Assembly: GCF_001997295.1 (NCBI RefSeq) | Contig: NZ_CP019605.1 | Span: 744,001-808,000 of the forward strand | DNA from: Tessaracoccus flavus | GTDB taxonomy: Bacteria > Actinomycetota > Actinomycetes > Propionibacteriales > Propionibacteriaceae | Direction: 5' to 3' | Length of the DNA stretch: 64,000 bases | In this document: piece after piece, positions 1 through 9,524 of the stretch | How the letters are laid out: each line of letters starts with the position of its first letter | Position numbering within the stretch: the first letter of the stretch is position 1 | Notes under the pieces: model-generated | Told to the model about the DNA's origin: nothing | What the model saw: the letters and a program-made list of their open reading frames with translations, nothing else | Databases searched by the model: none | Made by a program: the position numbers and the translations under genes

Positions 1-1041
1 AAGGAGGGTGAGATCCTCATCCAGGTGTCTGCCTGCGGCATGTGCCACTCGGATCTGCACGTCCTTGGTGGGGCGATCTCGTTCCCGACGCCGTGCGTAC
101 TCGGCCACGAGGTGGCGGGGGTCGTTGTGGAGATCGGGCCGCACAACGAGCACACCACCCTCAAGGTGGGCGACCGGGTGGCGGGCGCGTTTCTGATGCC
201 CTGCGGCCAATGCGAATCCTGTGCGGCGGGTAGGGACGACCTGTGCAGTAACTTCTTCTCTCTCAACAGGTTGAAGGGTCAGTTGTACGACGGGAACACC
301 CGCCTCTTTTCACGCGACGGTGAGCCGATCTGGATGTACTCCATGGGTGGACTGGCGGAGTACTGCGTGATTCCGACGACGTCCGCGGCCAAGCTTCCCG
401 ACGGAGTCGATCCCGTCGCCGGCGCGATCCTGGGGTGCGCGGCCATGACGGCGTACGGTGCCGTCCGTCGGGGAGCCGACCTGCGCCACGGTGAGGATGT
501 GGCGGTTGTCGCGACCGGCGGCGTCGGGTCGAACGTGATCCAGATCGCCAGGGCGTTCGGGGCGCGGCGGGTGATCGCAATCGACATCTCCGATGAGAAG
601 CTCACCGACGCCATGGGTCTGGGAGCCACGCACGCGGTCAACTCGGCCACCACCGACGTCCGCGAGGCGGTCTTCGACATCACTGAGGGGCGCGGCGTGG
701 ACGTGGCCTTCGAGGTGCTCGGGCGCCCCGAGACGTGGCTCACAGCGCTCGATGCGCTGCGCGACGGCGGCAGGATGGTGCCGATCGGGCTGGGTGCAGG
801 GATCCAGAAGGCCGAAGTGGAGATCAACCGCACGGTGCGCCGTTCGCAGTCGATCATCGGCTCCTACGGTGCCCGCACCAGGCTGGATCTGCCCGAGGTG
901 GTCCGCATGGCCGCGAGCGGCGTCATCGATTACAGGCACATCGTCAGTCGGCGCTTCTCACTCGACGAGGTTGCCGAAGGCTACGACCTGCTCCACCACG
1001 GCAAGATCCGCGGCAGGGCTGTGGTCGACCTCTCCCTGTAG
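1..1041 (+). CDS. Zinc-dependent alcohol dehydrogenase (5' end outside window)
   Basis: Medium-chain dehydrogenase/reductase that oxidises or reduces an alcohol/aldehyde with NAD(P). The reading frame is open from base 1, so the true start lies upstream. The partial protein shows the catalytic-zinc motif ACGMCHSDLH near residues 11-20, the structural-zinc pattern CxxCxxCx7C at about residues 68-82, and a Rossmann glycine motif TGGVGSN at about residue 172. Only some 20-30 N-terminal residues seem to be missing relative to the usual length of about 350-370. The substrate cannot be inferred. It is separated by 99 bp from the next gene. Confidence 0.9.
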   Translation, partial: KEGEILIQVSACGMCHSDLHVLGGAISFPTPCVLGHEVAGVVVEIGPHNEHTTLKVGDRVAGAFLMPCGQCESCAAGRDDLCSNFFSLNRLKGQLYDGNTRLFSRDGEPIWMYSMGGLAEYCVIPTTSAAKLPDGVDPVAGAILGCAAMTAYGAVRRGADLRHGEDVAVVATGGVGSNVIQIARAFGARRVIAIDISDEKLTDAMGLGATHAVNSATTDVREAVFDITEGRGVDVAFEVLGRPETWLTALDALRDGGRMVPIGLGAGIQKAEVEINRTVRRSQSIIGSYGARTRLDLPEVVRMAASGVIDYRHIVSRRFSLDEVAEGYDLLHHGKIRGRAVVDLSL

Positions 1042-1140
1042 CGATCGACGAGCCGGTTCGGTCGGCTTTCGTATCACGGTTACATTTGAGACGGGCCGCA
1101 GTCAGGGCGGCCCGCCTCACCGCCCGCCCGAAAGGTCACA

Positions 1141-4100
1141 GTGACCGGTCTGCCCCTGCTGAGCCTCAAGAACCGCTCCTTCATCGCCCTTGTCTGCGTC
1201 GTGATCGCCGTCCTGGGCGGGGTGGCGATGAGCACGCTGCGCCAAGAGCTCATCCCCTCCATCTCATTGCCCGCCGTCGCGGTGGTGGCCACCAATCCGG
1301 GAGCGTCGTCGGAGCAGATGGCCGACGCCGTGGCCGACCCGATCGAGCGCCAGCTCCGCACGCTGGACCGCATCGAGGGCACGAGCGCTGTGAGCAACTC
1401 CAACTTCACCATGGTGAGCGTCGAGCTCGAGTACGGTGCCGACATCTACAGGGCAGCGTCCCAGGCGGATGTGCTGCTGGGGAGAGTGGAGGATCAACTC
1501 CCGGAGGGGACCAGCACCCAGGTCATGACCGGCGGCTCGGGTGACCTGCCGGCGATGATCGTCGCCGTGGCCTCCGACCTCCCCACCCCGGAACTGGCGA
1601 GACGGTTGGAGCTCACCACGCTGCCGGACATCGACACGGTCCAAGGCGTCTCGACCGTCCAGCTGGTCGGGTCGGCCGATGAGATCGTGCGCCTGACGCT
1701 CGACGACGCGGCCATGGCCGCGAACCAGGTGACGCAGGGTGAGATCATCGGCAGCCTCGACGACGCCGGCCTTCGGATTCCCGGCGGCACCGTCACGGAC
1801 GGCGAGTTCGAACTCGACATCACGGTCGGCAACAGCTTCGACTCGGTCGAGGATCTGGCCGACCTGGTCATCCTCCCCGCCGCCGAGGGGGCGTCCCCGG
1901 TCAGACTGGGCGACGTCGCCACGGTGGAGCGCACGGTGGCCGAGGCCCAGTCGATCTCGCGCACGGACGGTCGCGACTCGATCACGATGCTGATCCTCCC
2001 GTCCACCGACGCGAACTTCGTCGAACTCTCCGACGCGGTCACGCAGATCCTGGAGGACTCCGCGGCGACGCTCGGCGGGGCGACGGAATTCAGCGTGATC
2101 TTCGATCAGGCACCGTTCATCCAGGAGTCCATCGCGGGTATCGCCAACGAGGGCCTCTGGGGCCTGGTGTTTGCGGTCGTCGTCATCTTCGTATTCCTGC
2201 TCGCCGTGCGGCCCACCATCATCACCGCGATCTCCATCCCGCTGTCGTTGCTCTTCGCGTTCATCGGCATGCTGGCCACTGGCACCACGATCAACATGAT
2301 GTCTCTGGCGGGGCTGATGCTCGCGATCGGGCGTATGGTGGACGACTCCATCGTCGTGATCGAGAACATCGTTCGTCACCTCGCCACGTCCACACGATCG
2401 CGGTTCCGAACCATCGTCGACGCCGTGACCGAGGTTGCCGGTGCCGTGATCTCCTCCACGATCGTTGCGCTGCTGGTCTTCGTGCCGATCGCGCTGGTCC
2501 CCGGAATCGCAGGCGAACTCTTCCGCCCGTTCGCGCTGACCACCGTGCTGGCCCTGACGGGCTCACTGCTGGTGTCGCTGACGATCGTCCCCGTGCTGGC
2601 CTACTGGTTCATGAGGGGCAAGGCCGAGGGCCAGTCGGACGACGAGTCCGAGGATGCCGAGTGGTTCGAGGTCTCCGGCGGCTGGCTCGCGCGGCTGTAC
2701 CGTCCGGCGCTGGCCTGGGCGTTGGGTCACCGCGTTCTCACCGCCGCACTGGCGGCACTGATCTTCGCCGGAAGCCTCGCCCTCGTGCCCCTGTTGAAGA
2801 TCAACCTCCTGGGGGAGTCGGGCATGAATACGGTGCAGGCACGGCAGATCCTCCCGGCGGGCACGCTGCTCGCCACGTCCGTGGAGGAGTCCGAGCGCAC
2901 CGAGGAGGTGCTGAGGGGCGTCGACGGGGTCGAGGGGATCCAGACCTCCGTGGGTGGCGGCGGGTTCGGTCCTCCGGGCGCAGGCGGCGGAGCCAACTCG
3001 ATCAGCTACACCATCACCACCGACGAGGACGCTGAGCAGCAGGACCTGGTGCGCCAGATCACCGAGGCTCTCGACGCTCATGAGGAGGCCTCCGAGAGCG
3101 CGGGGGAGGTCGAGGTCATCGATGGGGGAACCTGTTGGGGTCGTCCACGGTCGACGTGACCCTCACGGCCCTCGACGACGAGACGAGAGCTGCTGCCAGC
3201 GACGCAGTGCTGGATGCCCTGACGGGGTTGGGGGGAGTGCGCGCCGCGACCTCCGATCTGGCGGCGACGGCCCCGAGCCTCGAGATCTCGGTGCGCGGTA
3301 CTGACGCGTCCGCCCTGGGCCTCTCGGTCACCGATGCGGTGGGCCTGATCGCCCTCAACACGGCCGACTTCCCCGTCGGGAGCGTCGCCATCGACGGAGC
3401 CGACCTCAGCGTCTACATCGATTCCGGGCAGAGCGTCGCGACGGTCGAGGACGTGGAGAATCTCGACCTCGGCGGGCTGCCGCTGTCGGCCATCGCGGAC
3501 GTGGAGCGGGTGAACGTGGCGCCGTCGATCTCGACGGTGAACGCGGTGCGAACGGTGACGATCTCGGCCACCCCCGTCAACAGCGACGACGTGGGCTCGG
3601 TCGGCGATGAGGTCCGCGCGGCCATGGAGGGCCTCGACCTTCCCGACGGCGTGACCTGGGAGATCGGCGGGGTCACCGCCGACGTCGACGAGGCCTTCCG
3701 GCAGCTCGCCCTGGCGATGGCTGCCGCCGTCCTGCTGATCTACGTGGTGCTGGTGTGGCTGTTCAAGTCGCTCCTACAACCGGCCATCCTCATGATGTCG
3801 ATCCCCTTCGCCGCCACGGGCGCGATCCTCGCGCTGTGGGTCACCGGGACGCCCGTGGGCCTGCCCAGCCTGGTGGGCATGCTCATGCTGATCGGCATCG
3901 TGGTGACCAACGCGATCGTGCTCATCGACCTGGTCAACCAGTACCGGCTGCGTGGCCTCGATCTGGACGAGGCGCTGTTGCGCGGCGGCCAGAACCGAGT
4001 GCGTCCCATCATCATGACTGCGGCGGCAACGATCATGGCGATGATCCCGCCGGCGCTGGGCCTGTCCGGCCAGTCCAGCTTCGTGTCGGGACCCATGGCG

Positions 4101-4265
4101 GTCGCCGTCATCGGCGGGCTCGTGGCCTCCACGCTCATCACCCTCATCATCGTGCCGGTGCTCTACCGCATGATCGAGGGGTGGAAGCAGCGCCGTGGGT
4201 TCCAGGATCCTGCCTCGGCGCGCGCCGAGTCGGAATCCCCGCGGCGGGCGGCGGTCGCTTCCTGA
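1141..4265 (+). pseudogene. RND-family efflux transporter permease (AcrB-like), frameshifted as written
   Basis: Proton-driven inner-membrane exporter of the HAE1/AcrB type. The N-terminal half runs in one frame from GTG 1141 (SD AAAGG) to a stop at 3159. The C-terminal half continues in the -1 frame through 3135-4265. The frame breaks at the G run 3124-3128: one extra G restores D-G-G-N-L-L-G and a continuous protein of about 1041 residues, the normal size for the family. Each half has an N-terminal membrane helix, a periplasmic part and a five- to six-helix membrane bundle. The single-base loss in a homopolymer, repeated in three other genes here, suggests a sequencing error. No periplasmic adaptor gene is adjacent. 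Confidence 0.85.
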
Positions 4266-4297
4266 TCACGCCCAGCCTGCTCGTCGTGGCTCCGCGG

Positions 4298-4327
4298 TTT
4301 GGCCGTTGGCGCAGTTGAGCGTAAAAT
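4298..4327 (+). promoter_or_regulatory. Candidate infA promoter
   Basis: TTTGGC (4298-4303), an 18-bp spacer and TAAAAT (4322-4327) lie about 60 bp before infA. TAAAAT is a good -10 box in otherwise GC-rich DNA. The -35 match is weak. Confidence 0.45.
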
Positions 4328-4390
4328 TGCCTGTTGAGCTGAGTTCCGGCGGCGCACGAGGCGCCGTTGGGCAGACGAAGAAGAGAGTAC

Positions 4391-4612
4391 ATGGCGAAGA
4401 AAGAAGGAGCCCTCGAGTTGGAGGGCACCGTGGTCGAGGCACTGCCGAACGCGATGTTCCGCGTGGAGCTGGCCAACGGCCACAAGGTTCTGACCACCAT
4501 CAGCGGAAAGATGCGGCAGCACTACATCCGCATCCTGCCCGCGGATCGCGTCGTCGTGGAGCTGTCCCCGTACGACCTGACGCGTGGACGCATCGTCTAC
4601 CGCCACAAGTGA
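4391..4612 (+). CDS. infA: Translation initiation factor IF-1
   Basis: Small OB-fold protein that binds the 30S A site during initiation. The ATG at 4391 gives 73 residues starting [12 protein letters not shown], the standard IF-1 beginning and length. An upstream in-frame start adding eight arginine-rich residues is not needed. A purine-rich stretch (GAAGAAGAGAG) lies before the start. It opens the conserved infA-rpmJ-rpsM-rpsK-rpsD-rpoA-rplQ order and is followed by a terminator-like hairpin, so it may be transcribed on its own. Confidence 0.97.
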   Translation: MAKKEGALELEGTVVEALPNAMFRVELANGHKVLTTISGKMRQHYIRILPADRVVVELSPYDLTRGRIVYRHK

Positions 4613-4636
4613 CCGCCGGCGGACCAACCGCCAGCA

Positions 4637-4683
4637 ACACGGGCGTCGCCCGGCCTCAGGGCCGCGGCGGCGCCCGTGTTTGT
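4637..4683 (+). terminator. Hairpin after infA
   Basis: ACACGGGCG (4637-4645) pairs with CGCCCGTGT (4671-4679). The interior is GC-rich and a short T-rich tract follows, as expected for an intrinsic terminator between infA and rpmJ. Confidence 0.6.
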
Positions 4684-4710
4684 GTGTGCGGAGCTGCGCC
4701 GACGGCCGAT

Positions 4711-4740
4711 TTGGGCGAATCGCATCCGCTCGCGTACAGT
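4711..4740 (+). promoter_or_regulatory. Candidate promoter for rpmJ and the alpha operon
   Basis: TTGGGC (4711-4716), an 18-bp spacer and TACAGT (4735-4740) make a reasonable sigma-70-type promoter about 118 bp before rpmJ. Confidence 0.5.
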
Positions 4741-4858
4741 TGTCCCTCGGTCGTCTACGTCCGGTCACGCTCGCGTGCCCATACCCGACGGCCGATCCAT
4801 CCACCTACCAGATTGGGTGCTTTCACGCTCCCAGTCGCCGATTGAAAAGGTTGCTCGA

Positions 4859-4972
4859 ATGAAGGTTCAGCCGAGCGTCAAGAAGATCTGCGACAAGTGC
4901 AAGGTCATCCGCCGGCACGGTCGTGTGATGGTGATCTGCGACAACCCGCGCCATAAGCAGCGCCAGGGCTGA
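4859..4972 (+). CDS. rpmJ: 50S ribosomal protein L36
   Basis: Smallest large-subunit protein, 37 residues, starting [15 protein letters not shown]. The four zinc-binding positions are present as C-D-K-C near residues 11-14, then the cysteine of VICDNP and the following histidine, so this is the zinc-containing (C+) form. The start at 4859 gives the exact family length. A 219-bp gap to rpsM follows, in which I see no further gene; it is leader or spacer sequence. Confidence 0.95.
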
Positions 4973-5191
4973 TCACAGGCCACCGCGGACGAAGGCTCAG
5001 GCCCGGTACCGCCGACAACTCCACAACAACGTGAACGCAAGGACCCTTCGGGGTTCCCACCCTTGGACGAAGGCCAAGGCCTCGCCGGTGCGACAAGAGA
5101 GCACCACAGGCGGCGGGGACGCTTCACGCCGCACACCTTCGCGGTCCAACCGGCAGAGCCGACGACCGAAACCATAGAAAGGTACCGCCTG

Positions 5192-5566
5192 ATGGCACGC
5201 CTCGTTGGTGTTGACCTCCCGCGCGAAAAGCGCCTTGAGGTCGCACTCACCTACATCTTCGGCATGGGCAAGACCCGCGCCGCCGAGACCCTCGCCGCCA
5301 CTGGAGTCAGTGGCGACCTCCGCGTCCACCAGCTCACCGACGACCAGCTCGTCCAGCTGCGCGACCACATCGAAGGCAACTACGAGATCGAGGGTGACCT
5401 CCGTCGTACCGTTGCCGCCGACATCCGCCGCAAGGTCGAGATCGGCAACTACCAGGGCCGTCGCCACCGCAGTGGCCTTCCGGTTCGTGGTCAGCGCACG
5501 CGCACCAACGCGCGCACCCGCAAGGGCAAGAAGAAGGCCGTCGCTGGGAAGAAGAAGGCGCGCTGA
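5192..5566 (+). CDS. rpsM: 30S ribosomal protein S13
   Basis: Head protein of the small subunit that contacts P-site tRNA and the large subunit. The ATG at 5192 gives 124 residues beginning [14 protein letters not shown], preceded by SD-like AGAAAGG. The longer open frame from 5063 would add 43 residues not found in S13. The C-terminal tail is rich in Lys/Arg ([10 protein letters not shown]), the conserved tRNA-contact tail. It is followed at 43 bp by rpsK. Confidence 0.96.
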   Translation: MARLVGVDLPREKRLEVALTYIFGMGKTRAAETLAATGVSGDLRVHQLTDDQLVQLRDHIEGNYEIEGDLRRTVAADIRRKVEIGNYQGRRHRSGLPVRGQRTRTNARTRKGKKKAVAGKKKAR

Positions 5567-5609
5567 CCCCCGGTCAGCCCCTCTTACAGGACTTTAGGAG
5601 AAAGACTTA

Positions 5610-6017
5610 ATGGCTACTGCAAGCCGCAAGGCGGCCGCCAAGACCAAGGTGCGCCGCAAGGAAAAGAAGAATGTGCTCGCCGGCCAGGCACACATCAAGA
5701 GCACCTTCAACAACACCATCATCTCGATCACCGATCCCAACGGTGCCGTGATCGCATGGGCCTCCGCCGGAACGGTGGGGTTCAAGGGATCCCGCAAGTC
5801 GACCCCGTTCGCCGCACAGATGGCCGCCGAGGCTGCTGGTCGTCGCGCCATGGAGCACGGCATGAAGAAGGTCGACGTGTTCGTCAAGGGACCCGGCTCC
5901 GGCCGTGAGACCGCGATCCGTTCGCTCGGGGCTGTCGGCCTCGAGGTCGGGGCGATCTCTGACGTGACCCCGGTGCCGCACAACGGTTGCCGTCCGCCCA
6001 AGCGCCGTCGCGTCTGA
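5610..6017 (+). CDS. rpsK: 30S ribosomal protein S11
   Basis: Platform protein of the small subunit that binds 16S rRNA near the mRNA exit. It has 135 residues, with the conserved [10 protein letters not shown] segment near residue 30 and the C-terminal [13 protein letters not shown] end typical of S11. The start is supported by the SD TTTAGGAG about 9 bases upstream. It lies between rpsM and rpsD in the canonical order, 29 bp before rpsD. Confidence 0.97.
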   Translation: MATASRKAAAKTKVRRKEKKNVLAGQAHIKSTFNNTIISITDPNGAVIAWASAGTVGFKGSRKSTPFAAQMAAEAAGRRAMEHGMKKVDVFVKGPGSGRETAIRSLGAVGLEVGAISDVTPVPHNGCRPPKRRRV

Positions 6018-6046
6018 TCGCCCGAGAGAAGTAGAGGACTAAGAAA

Positions 6047-6651
6047 ATGGCTCGTTACACCGGCCCTTTGACCAAGAAGTCTCGCCGTCTGGGCACTGAC
6101 CTCGTCGGCAACGACAAGGCGTTCGAGCGCCGTCCGTACCCCCGGGTGTGCACGGCCGCGGCCGCACCAAGGACTCCGAGTACTCGCTGCAGCTCAAGGA
6201 GAAGCAGAAGGCTCGCTACGCGTACGGCGTGCTTGAGAAGCAGTTCCGTCGCTACTACGAGGAGGCCGACCGTCACCCCGGTAAGACCGGTGACCGTCTG
6301 CTCCAGATCCTCGAGTCGCGTCTGGACAACGTCGTGTACCGCGCTGGCTTCGCCAGCACGCGCCGCCAGGCACGTCAGCTCGTCGTTCACGGTCACTTCC
6401 TGGTCAACGGCCAGCGAGTGAACATCCCGTCGTACCGCGTGCGCGCCCACGACATCATCGACGTCGCTGAGAAGTCGATGAACCTGCACCCGCTGGTCGT
6501 GGCCCGCGAAACCCACGGTGAGCGCTCGGTGCCCGCCTGGCTCGAGGCCCGCCCGAACCGGATGCGCATCCTCGTTCACCAGCTCCCCGTCCGCGAACAG
6601 ATCGTGGTGGACGTCCAGGAGCAGATGATCGTCGAGCTTTACTCCAAGTAA
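6047..6651 (+). CDS. rpsD: 30S ribosomal protein S4 (one-base frameshift as written)
   Basis: Primary 16S rRNA-binding assembly protein. The first 32 codons from ATG 6047 read MARYTGPLTKKSRRLGTDL and onward correctly. The frame is then lost at the C run 6139-6143, and the rest of S4 continues in the -1 frame to 6651. Adding one C turns TAC-CCC-CGG into TAC-CCC-CCG-GGT and restores the invariant P-P-G-V-H-G-R-G motif and a 201-residue protein of normal length. S4 is essential and no other copy is in the window, so a sequencing or assembly error is much more likely than a real mutation. The rest of the protein, including the S4 RNA-binding domain around residues 90-160, looks intact. Confidence 0.93.
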
Positions 6652-6661
6652 GGCTCACGCG

Positions 6662-6700
6662 GCTTCGGGCCGACCGGTTCTGCGCCGGTCGGCCCGAAGC
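6662..6700 (+). terminator. Strong hairpin between rpsD and rpoA
   Basis: A perfect 16-bp stem (6662-6677 with 6685-6700) encloses a 7-nt loop. No T-run follows, so it may be a partial terminator, a processing site or an mRNA stability element within the operon rather than a full stop. Confidence 0.6.
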
Positions 6701-6774
6701 GCCGCCCGGCCAGCCGGGCACCACCTGAAGAATTCACGCCATCAAATAGCGGTTGGTGTGGGAAGGAAAAGTAC

Positions 6775-7797
6775 ATGCTTATCGCACAGCGCCCGACGCT
6801 CTCGGAAGAGGTCGTCTCCGATCACCGTTCGCGGTTCATCATCGAGCCGCTGGAGCCGGGCTTCGGCTACACGCTCGGCAACTCGCTGCGTCGCACCCTC
6901 CTGTCGTCGATCCCAGGGGCCTCGGTCACCAGCATCAAGATCGAGGGCAACCAGCACGAGTTCTCCACGCTGGAGGGCGTCGTCGAGGACGTCACCGAGA
7001 TCATCATGAACATCAAGGGACTCGTGCTCTCCTCGGAGGAGGACGAGCCCGTCGTCATGTACCTGCGCAAGGCAGGGGCGGGCACGGTGACGGCCGGCGA
7101 CATTCAGCCGCCTGCGGGTGTCGAGATCCACAACCCGGAGATGCACATCGCCACGCTCAACGACAGCGGCAAGCTGGAGATGGAGCTCGTGGTCGAGCGC
7201 GGCCGCGGCTACGTGTCGAGCGTCCTCAACAAGGACCCCGACGCTGAGATCGGTCGCATCCCCGTCGATTCGATCTACTCGCCGGTGCTCAAGGTCACCT
7301 ACAAGGTGGAGGCCACCCGCGTGGCCCAGCGCACCGACTTCGATCGCCTCATCATCGATGTGGAGACCAAGCCGTCGATGGCGCCGCGCGATGCGGTTGC
7401 GTCGGCCGGGCACACGCTCGTCGAGCTGTTCGGGCTGGCGCGCGAACTCAACGTCGACGCCGAGGGCATCGAGATCGGCCCGTCCCCGGTGGACGAGCAG
7501 ATCGCCGAGTCGCTCAACCTGCCGGTCGAAGACCTCGAGCTGTCGGTGCGGTCCTACAACTGCCTCAAGCGCGAGGGCATCCACACCGTCGGTGAGCTCG
7601 TCGCCCGCAGCGAAGAAGACCTCCTCGACATCCGCAACTTCGGCTCCAAGTCGATCGACGAGGTCAAGGAGACGCTGGTCGGCCTCGGCCTGTCGCTGCG
7701 CGACTCGCACCCCGGCTTCGACCCGCTGCAGGCCATCGAGCGTTACGACGAGGACAACGACGACGACGTTGACTTCGCCGAGACCGAGCAGTACTGA
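6775..7797 (+). CDS. rpoA: DNA-directed RNA polymerase subunit alpha
   Basis: Alpha subunit, 340 residues. The N-terminal domain (about 1-230) dimerises and assembles beta and beta-prime; it contains [16 protein letters not shown]. The C-terminal domain (about 250-320), with [15 protein letters not shown] and the helix-hairpin-helix [12 protein letters not shown], contacts UP elements and activators. A short acidic tail ends the protein. The ATG at 6775 is preceded by GGAAGGAAA. It is separated from rpsD by a strong hairpin and followed at 37 bp by rplQ. Confidence 0.98.
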   Translation: MLIAQRPTLSEEVVSDHRSRFIIEPLEPGFGYTLGNSLRRTLLSSIPGASVTSIKIEGNQHEFSTLEGVVEDVTEIIMNIKGLVLSSEEDEPVVMYLRKAGAGTVTAGDIQPPAGVEIHNPEMHIATLNDSGKLEMELVVERGRGYVSSVLNKDPDAEIGRIPVDSIYSPVLKVTYKVEATRVAQRTDFDRLIIDVETKPSMAPRDAVASAGHTLVELFGLARELNVDAEGIEIGPSPVDEQIAESLNLPVEDLELSVRSYNCLKREGIHTVGELVARSEEDLLDIRNFGSKSIDEVKETLVGLGLSLRDSHPGFDPLQAIERYDEDNDDDVDFAETEQY

Positions 7798-7834
7798 CCG
7801 CCCACCCACTCACTGAACCCTGGAGTAAAAACCA

Positions 7835-8404
7835 ATGCCTAAGCCAACCAAGGGCCCTCGCCTGGGCGGCAGCCCGACCCACGAGCGCATCATGATGCGT
7901 AACCTGGCCACCCAGCTGTTCCAGCACGGCCGCATCACCACCACTGAGACGAAGGCTCGCCGCGTGCAGCCGCTCGCCGAGAAGCTCATCACCAAGGCGA
8001 AGCGTGGGGATCTGCACTCGCGCCGACTGGTGCTCGAGTCGATCACCGACGTCGCCGTGGTCAAGCACCTCTTCGACGAGATCGCTCCCACCATGGCCGA
8101 GCGTGAGGGCGGCTACACCCGCATCACGAAGATCGGTCCGCGTAAGGGCGACAACGCGCCGCTGGCCGTGATCGAGATCATCACTGAGGCCGTCACCCCG
8201 AAGCCCAAGAGCGCCAAGGCTGCTCCGAAGGCGGAGGCCAAGGCTGACGAGACCGAGACCCCCGTGGAGGAGTCCGAGGTTGCCGAGGCTCCCGAGCAGG
8301 AGATCGCTGAGGACGAGGCCGCCGCGGAGGCGACCGAGGCCGAGGCCGACGAGACAGCCGCTGCGGAGCCCACTGCTCCCGCGGAGACCGATCAGACCAA
8401 GTGA
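7835..8404 (+). CDS. rplQ: 50S ribosomal protein L17 with acidic C-terminal extension
   Basis: Large-subunit protein near the exit tunnel. The first 120 or so residues ([19 protein letters not shown] onward) are the normal L17 fold. They are followed by about 65 residues of Ala/Glu-rich, low-complexity sequence. Such tails are common in actinobacterial L17 and their role is unknown. It has 189 residues in total. It ends the alpha operon: a perfect palindromic terminator follows immediately. truA, which often follows rplQ in this phylum, is instead 9 kb away on the other strand. Confidence 0.96.
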   Translation: MPKPTKGPRLGGSPTHERIMMRNLATQLFQHGRITTTETKARRVQPLAEKLITKAKRGDLHSRRLVLESITDVAVVKHLFDEIAPTMAEREGGYTRITKIGPRKGDNAPLAVIEIITEAVTPKPKSAKAAPKAEAKADETETPVEESEVAEAPEQEIAEDEAAAEATEAEADETAAAEPTAPAETDQTK

Positions 8405-8415
8405 TCTGAACCACT

Positions 8416-8443
8416 GTGAAGGGGCCCCGCGGGGCCCCTTCAC
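8416..8443 (+). terminator. Terminator after rplQ
   Basis: A perfect 28-bp palindrome: 13-nt arms starting GTGAAGGGGCCCC around a central GC. It lies 11 bp after the rplQ stop codon. Confidence 0.75.
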
Positions 8444-8482
8444 CCGTTCCGGCGACTGTGAGCCGGTCGAGAGGAGCCCACG

Positions 8483-9445
8483 ATGATCCGACGAGCCTTG
8501 GCAGGCGCGTGCATCGCCGGCCTGTTGCTGACGGCCTGCGCGGAGGGAGGCGACGAGTCGAGCGTTTCGATCTCTGCTGTCACGATCATGTCCCACCCGT
8601 CACTCGATGCCGTGTATGACGGCATCCGCGAGGGCCTTGCGGATGCCGGCTACGTCGACGGGGACAACCTGTCGCTCGAGTTCCAGAATCCGCAGGGGGA
8701 TCAGTCCACCCTGACGAGCATTGCCAACACCTACGCCGCCTCGGACGCGGACCTCTTCGTCGCACTCGCCACGCCGCCGGCGCAGGCGCTGGCTCAGGTG
8801 ATCCAGGACCGGCCCATCGTCTTCGCGTCGGTCACGGATCCAGTGGCCGCAGGCCTCGTCGATTCCTTCGAGGCCCCGGGAGGCAACGTGACGGGAACCA
8901 GCGACCAGCTTCCCACCGACGAGCAGTTGCGGGTCATCCTGGAGATCGATCCCACGGTGGAAACTGTCGGCATCGTGTACTCGTCGGCCGAGGTCAACGC
9001 GCAGGTGCAGGCGGAGGCCGCGGTCGTGGCCGGCAACGAGCTCGGCATCACCGTCGAGACCGCGACGGTCGCGAACTCCTCGGAAGTGCAGCAGGCTGCT
9101 GAGTCCCTGGACGTGGACGCGTACTTCATCCTGGTGGACAACACGGTGGTCTCAGCCATGGCCACCATGGTTCAGATCGCAGAGGACAAGCAGTCGCTGC
9201 TCGTCACCTCTGATCCGGACTCCGTCGAGATCGGAGCGGCTGCCGCGCTGTCGACCGACTACAGGTCCCAGGGCCTACAGACCGCGGCGATGATCGTGCG
9301 GATCCTCGAGGGAGCGGACCCGGCCGAGACCCCCGTGGAGGTCCAGGAGTCGCTGGAGTTCGTCGTCAATCCGAGCGCCGCAGAGCGGATGGGCGTCACG
9401 ATCCCGGATGAGGTGCTGGCGAAGGCGGACCGTACCGTCGGCTGA
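8483..9445 (+). CDS. ABC transporter substrate-binding lipoprotein (copy 1)
   Basis: Extracellular solute-binding protein of the ABC_sub_bind family (the TrpX/YtrF-like group), 320 residues. It has a lipoprotein signal with lipobox LLTAC and Cys19 as lipidation site. The start follows SD GAGGAG. The next gene is a close paralogue: both share GDQSTLT, IANT, VTDPVAA, SSEVQQAA and VDAY-xI-xxDNTVVSA. It is followed by a permease and an ATPase, making a complete importer. Relatives include tryptophan or other amino-acid importers, but the substrate cannot be read from the sequence. Confidence 0.9.
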   Translation: MIRRALAGACIAGLLLTACAEGGDESSVSISAVTIMSHPSLDAVYDGIREGLADAGYVDGDNLSLEFQNPQGDQSTLTSIANTYAASDADLFVALATPPAQALAQVIQDRPIVFASVTDPVAAGLVDSFEAPGGNVTGTSDQLPTDEQLRVILEIDPTVETVGIVYSSAEVNAQVQAEAAVVAGNELGITVETATVANSSEVQQAAESLDVDAYFILVDNTVVSAMATMVQIAEDKQSLLVTSDPDSVEIGAAAALSTDYRSQGLQTAAMIVRILEGADPAETPVEVQESLEFVVNPSAAERMGVTIPDEVLAKADRTVG

Positions 9446-9524
9446 CCCGACGAGCGGTGGACGCGGCGCGGCGTGCGGCCGCGGAGAACCTAGGCTTGTC
9501 CCCGCTGACCCAGAAGGAGAACCA

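Noticed and set aside
3120..3140. Programmed -1 frameshifting in the RND gene (or rpsD)
   Set aside because: No X-XXY-YYZ slippery heptamer in the right frame and no downstream pseudoknot was seen. Four similar breaks in homopolymers fit sequencing error better.
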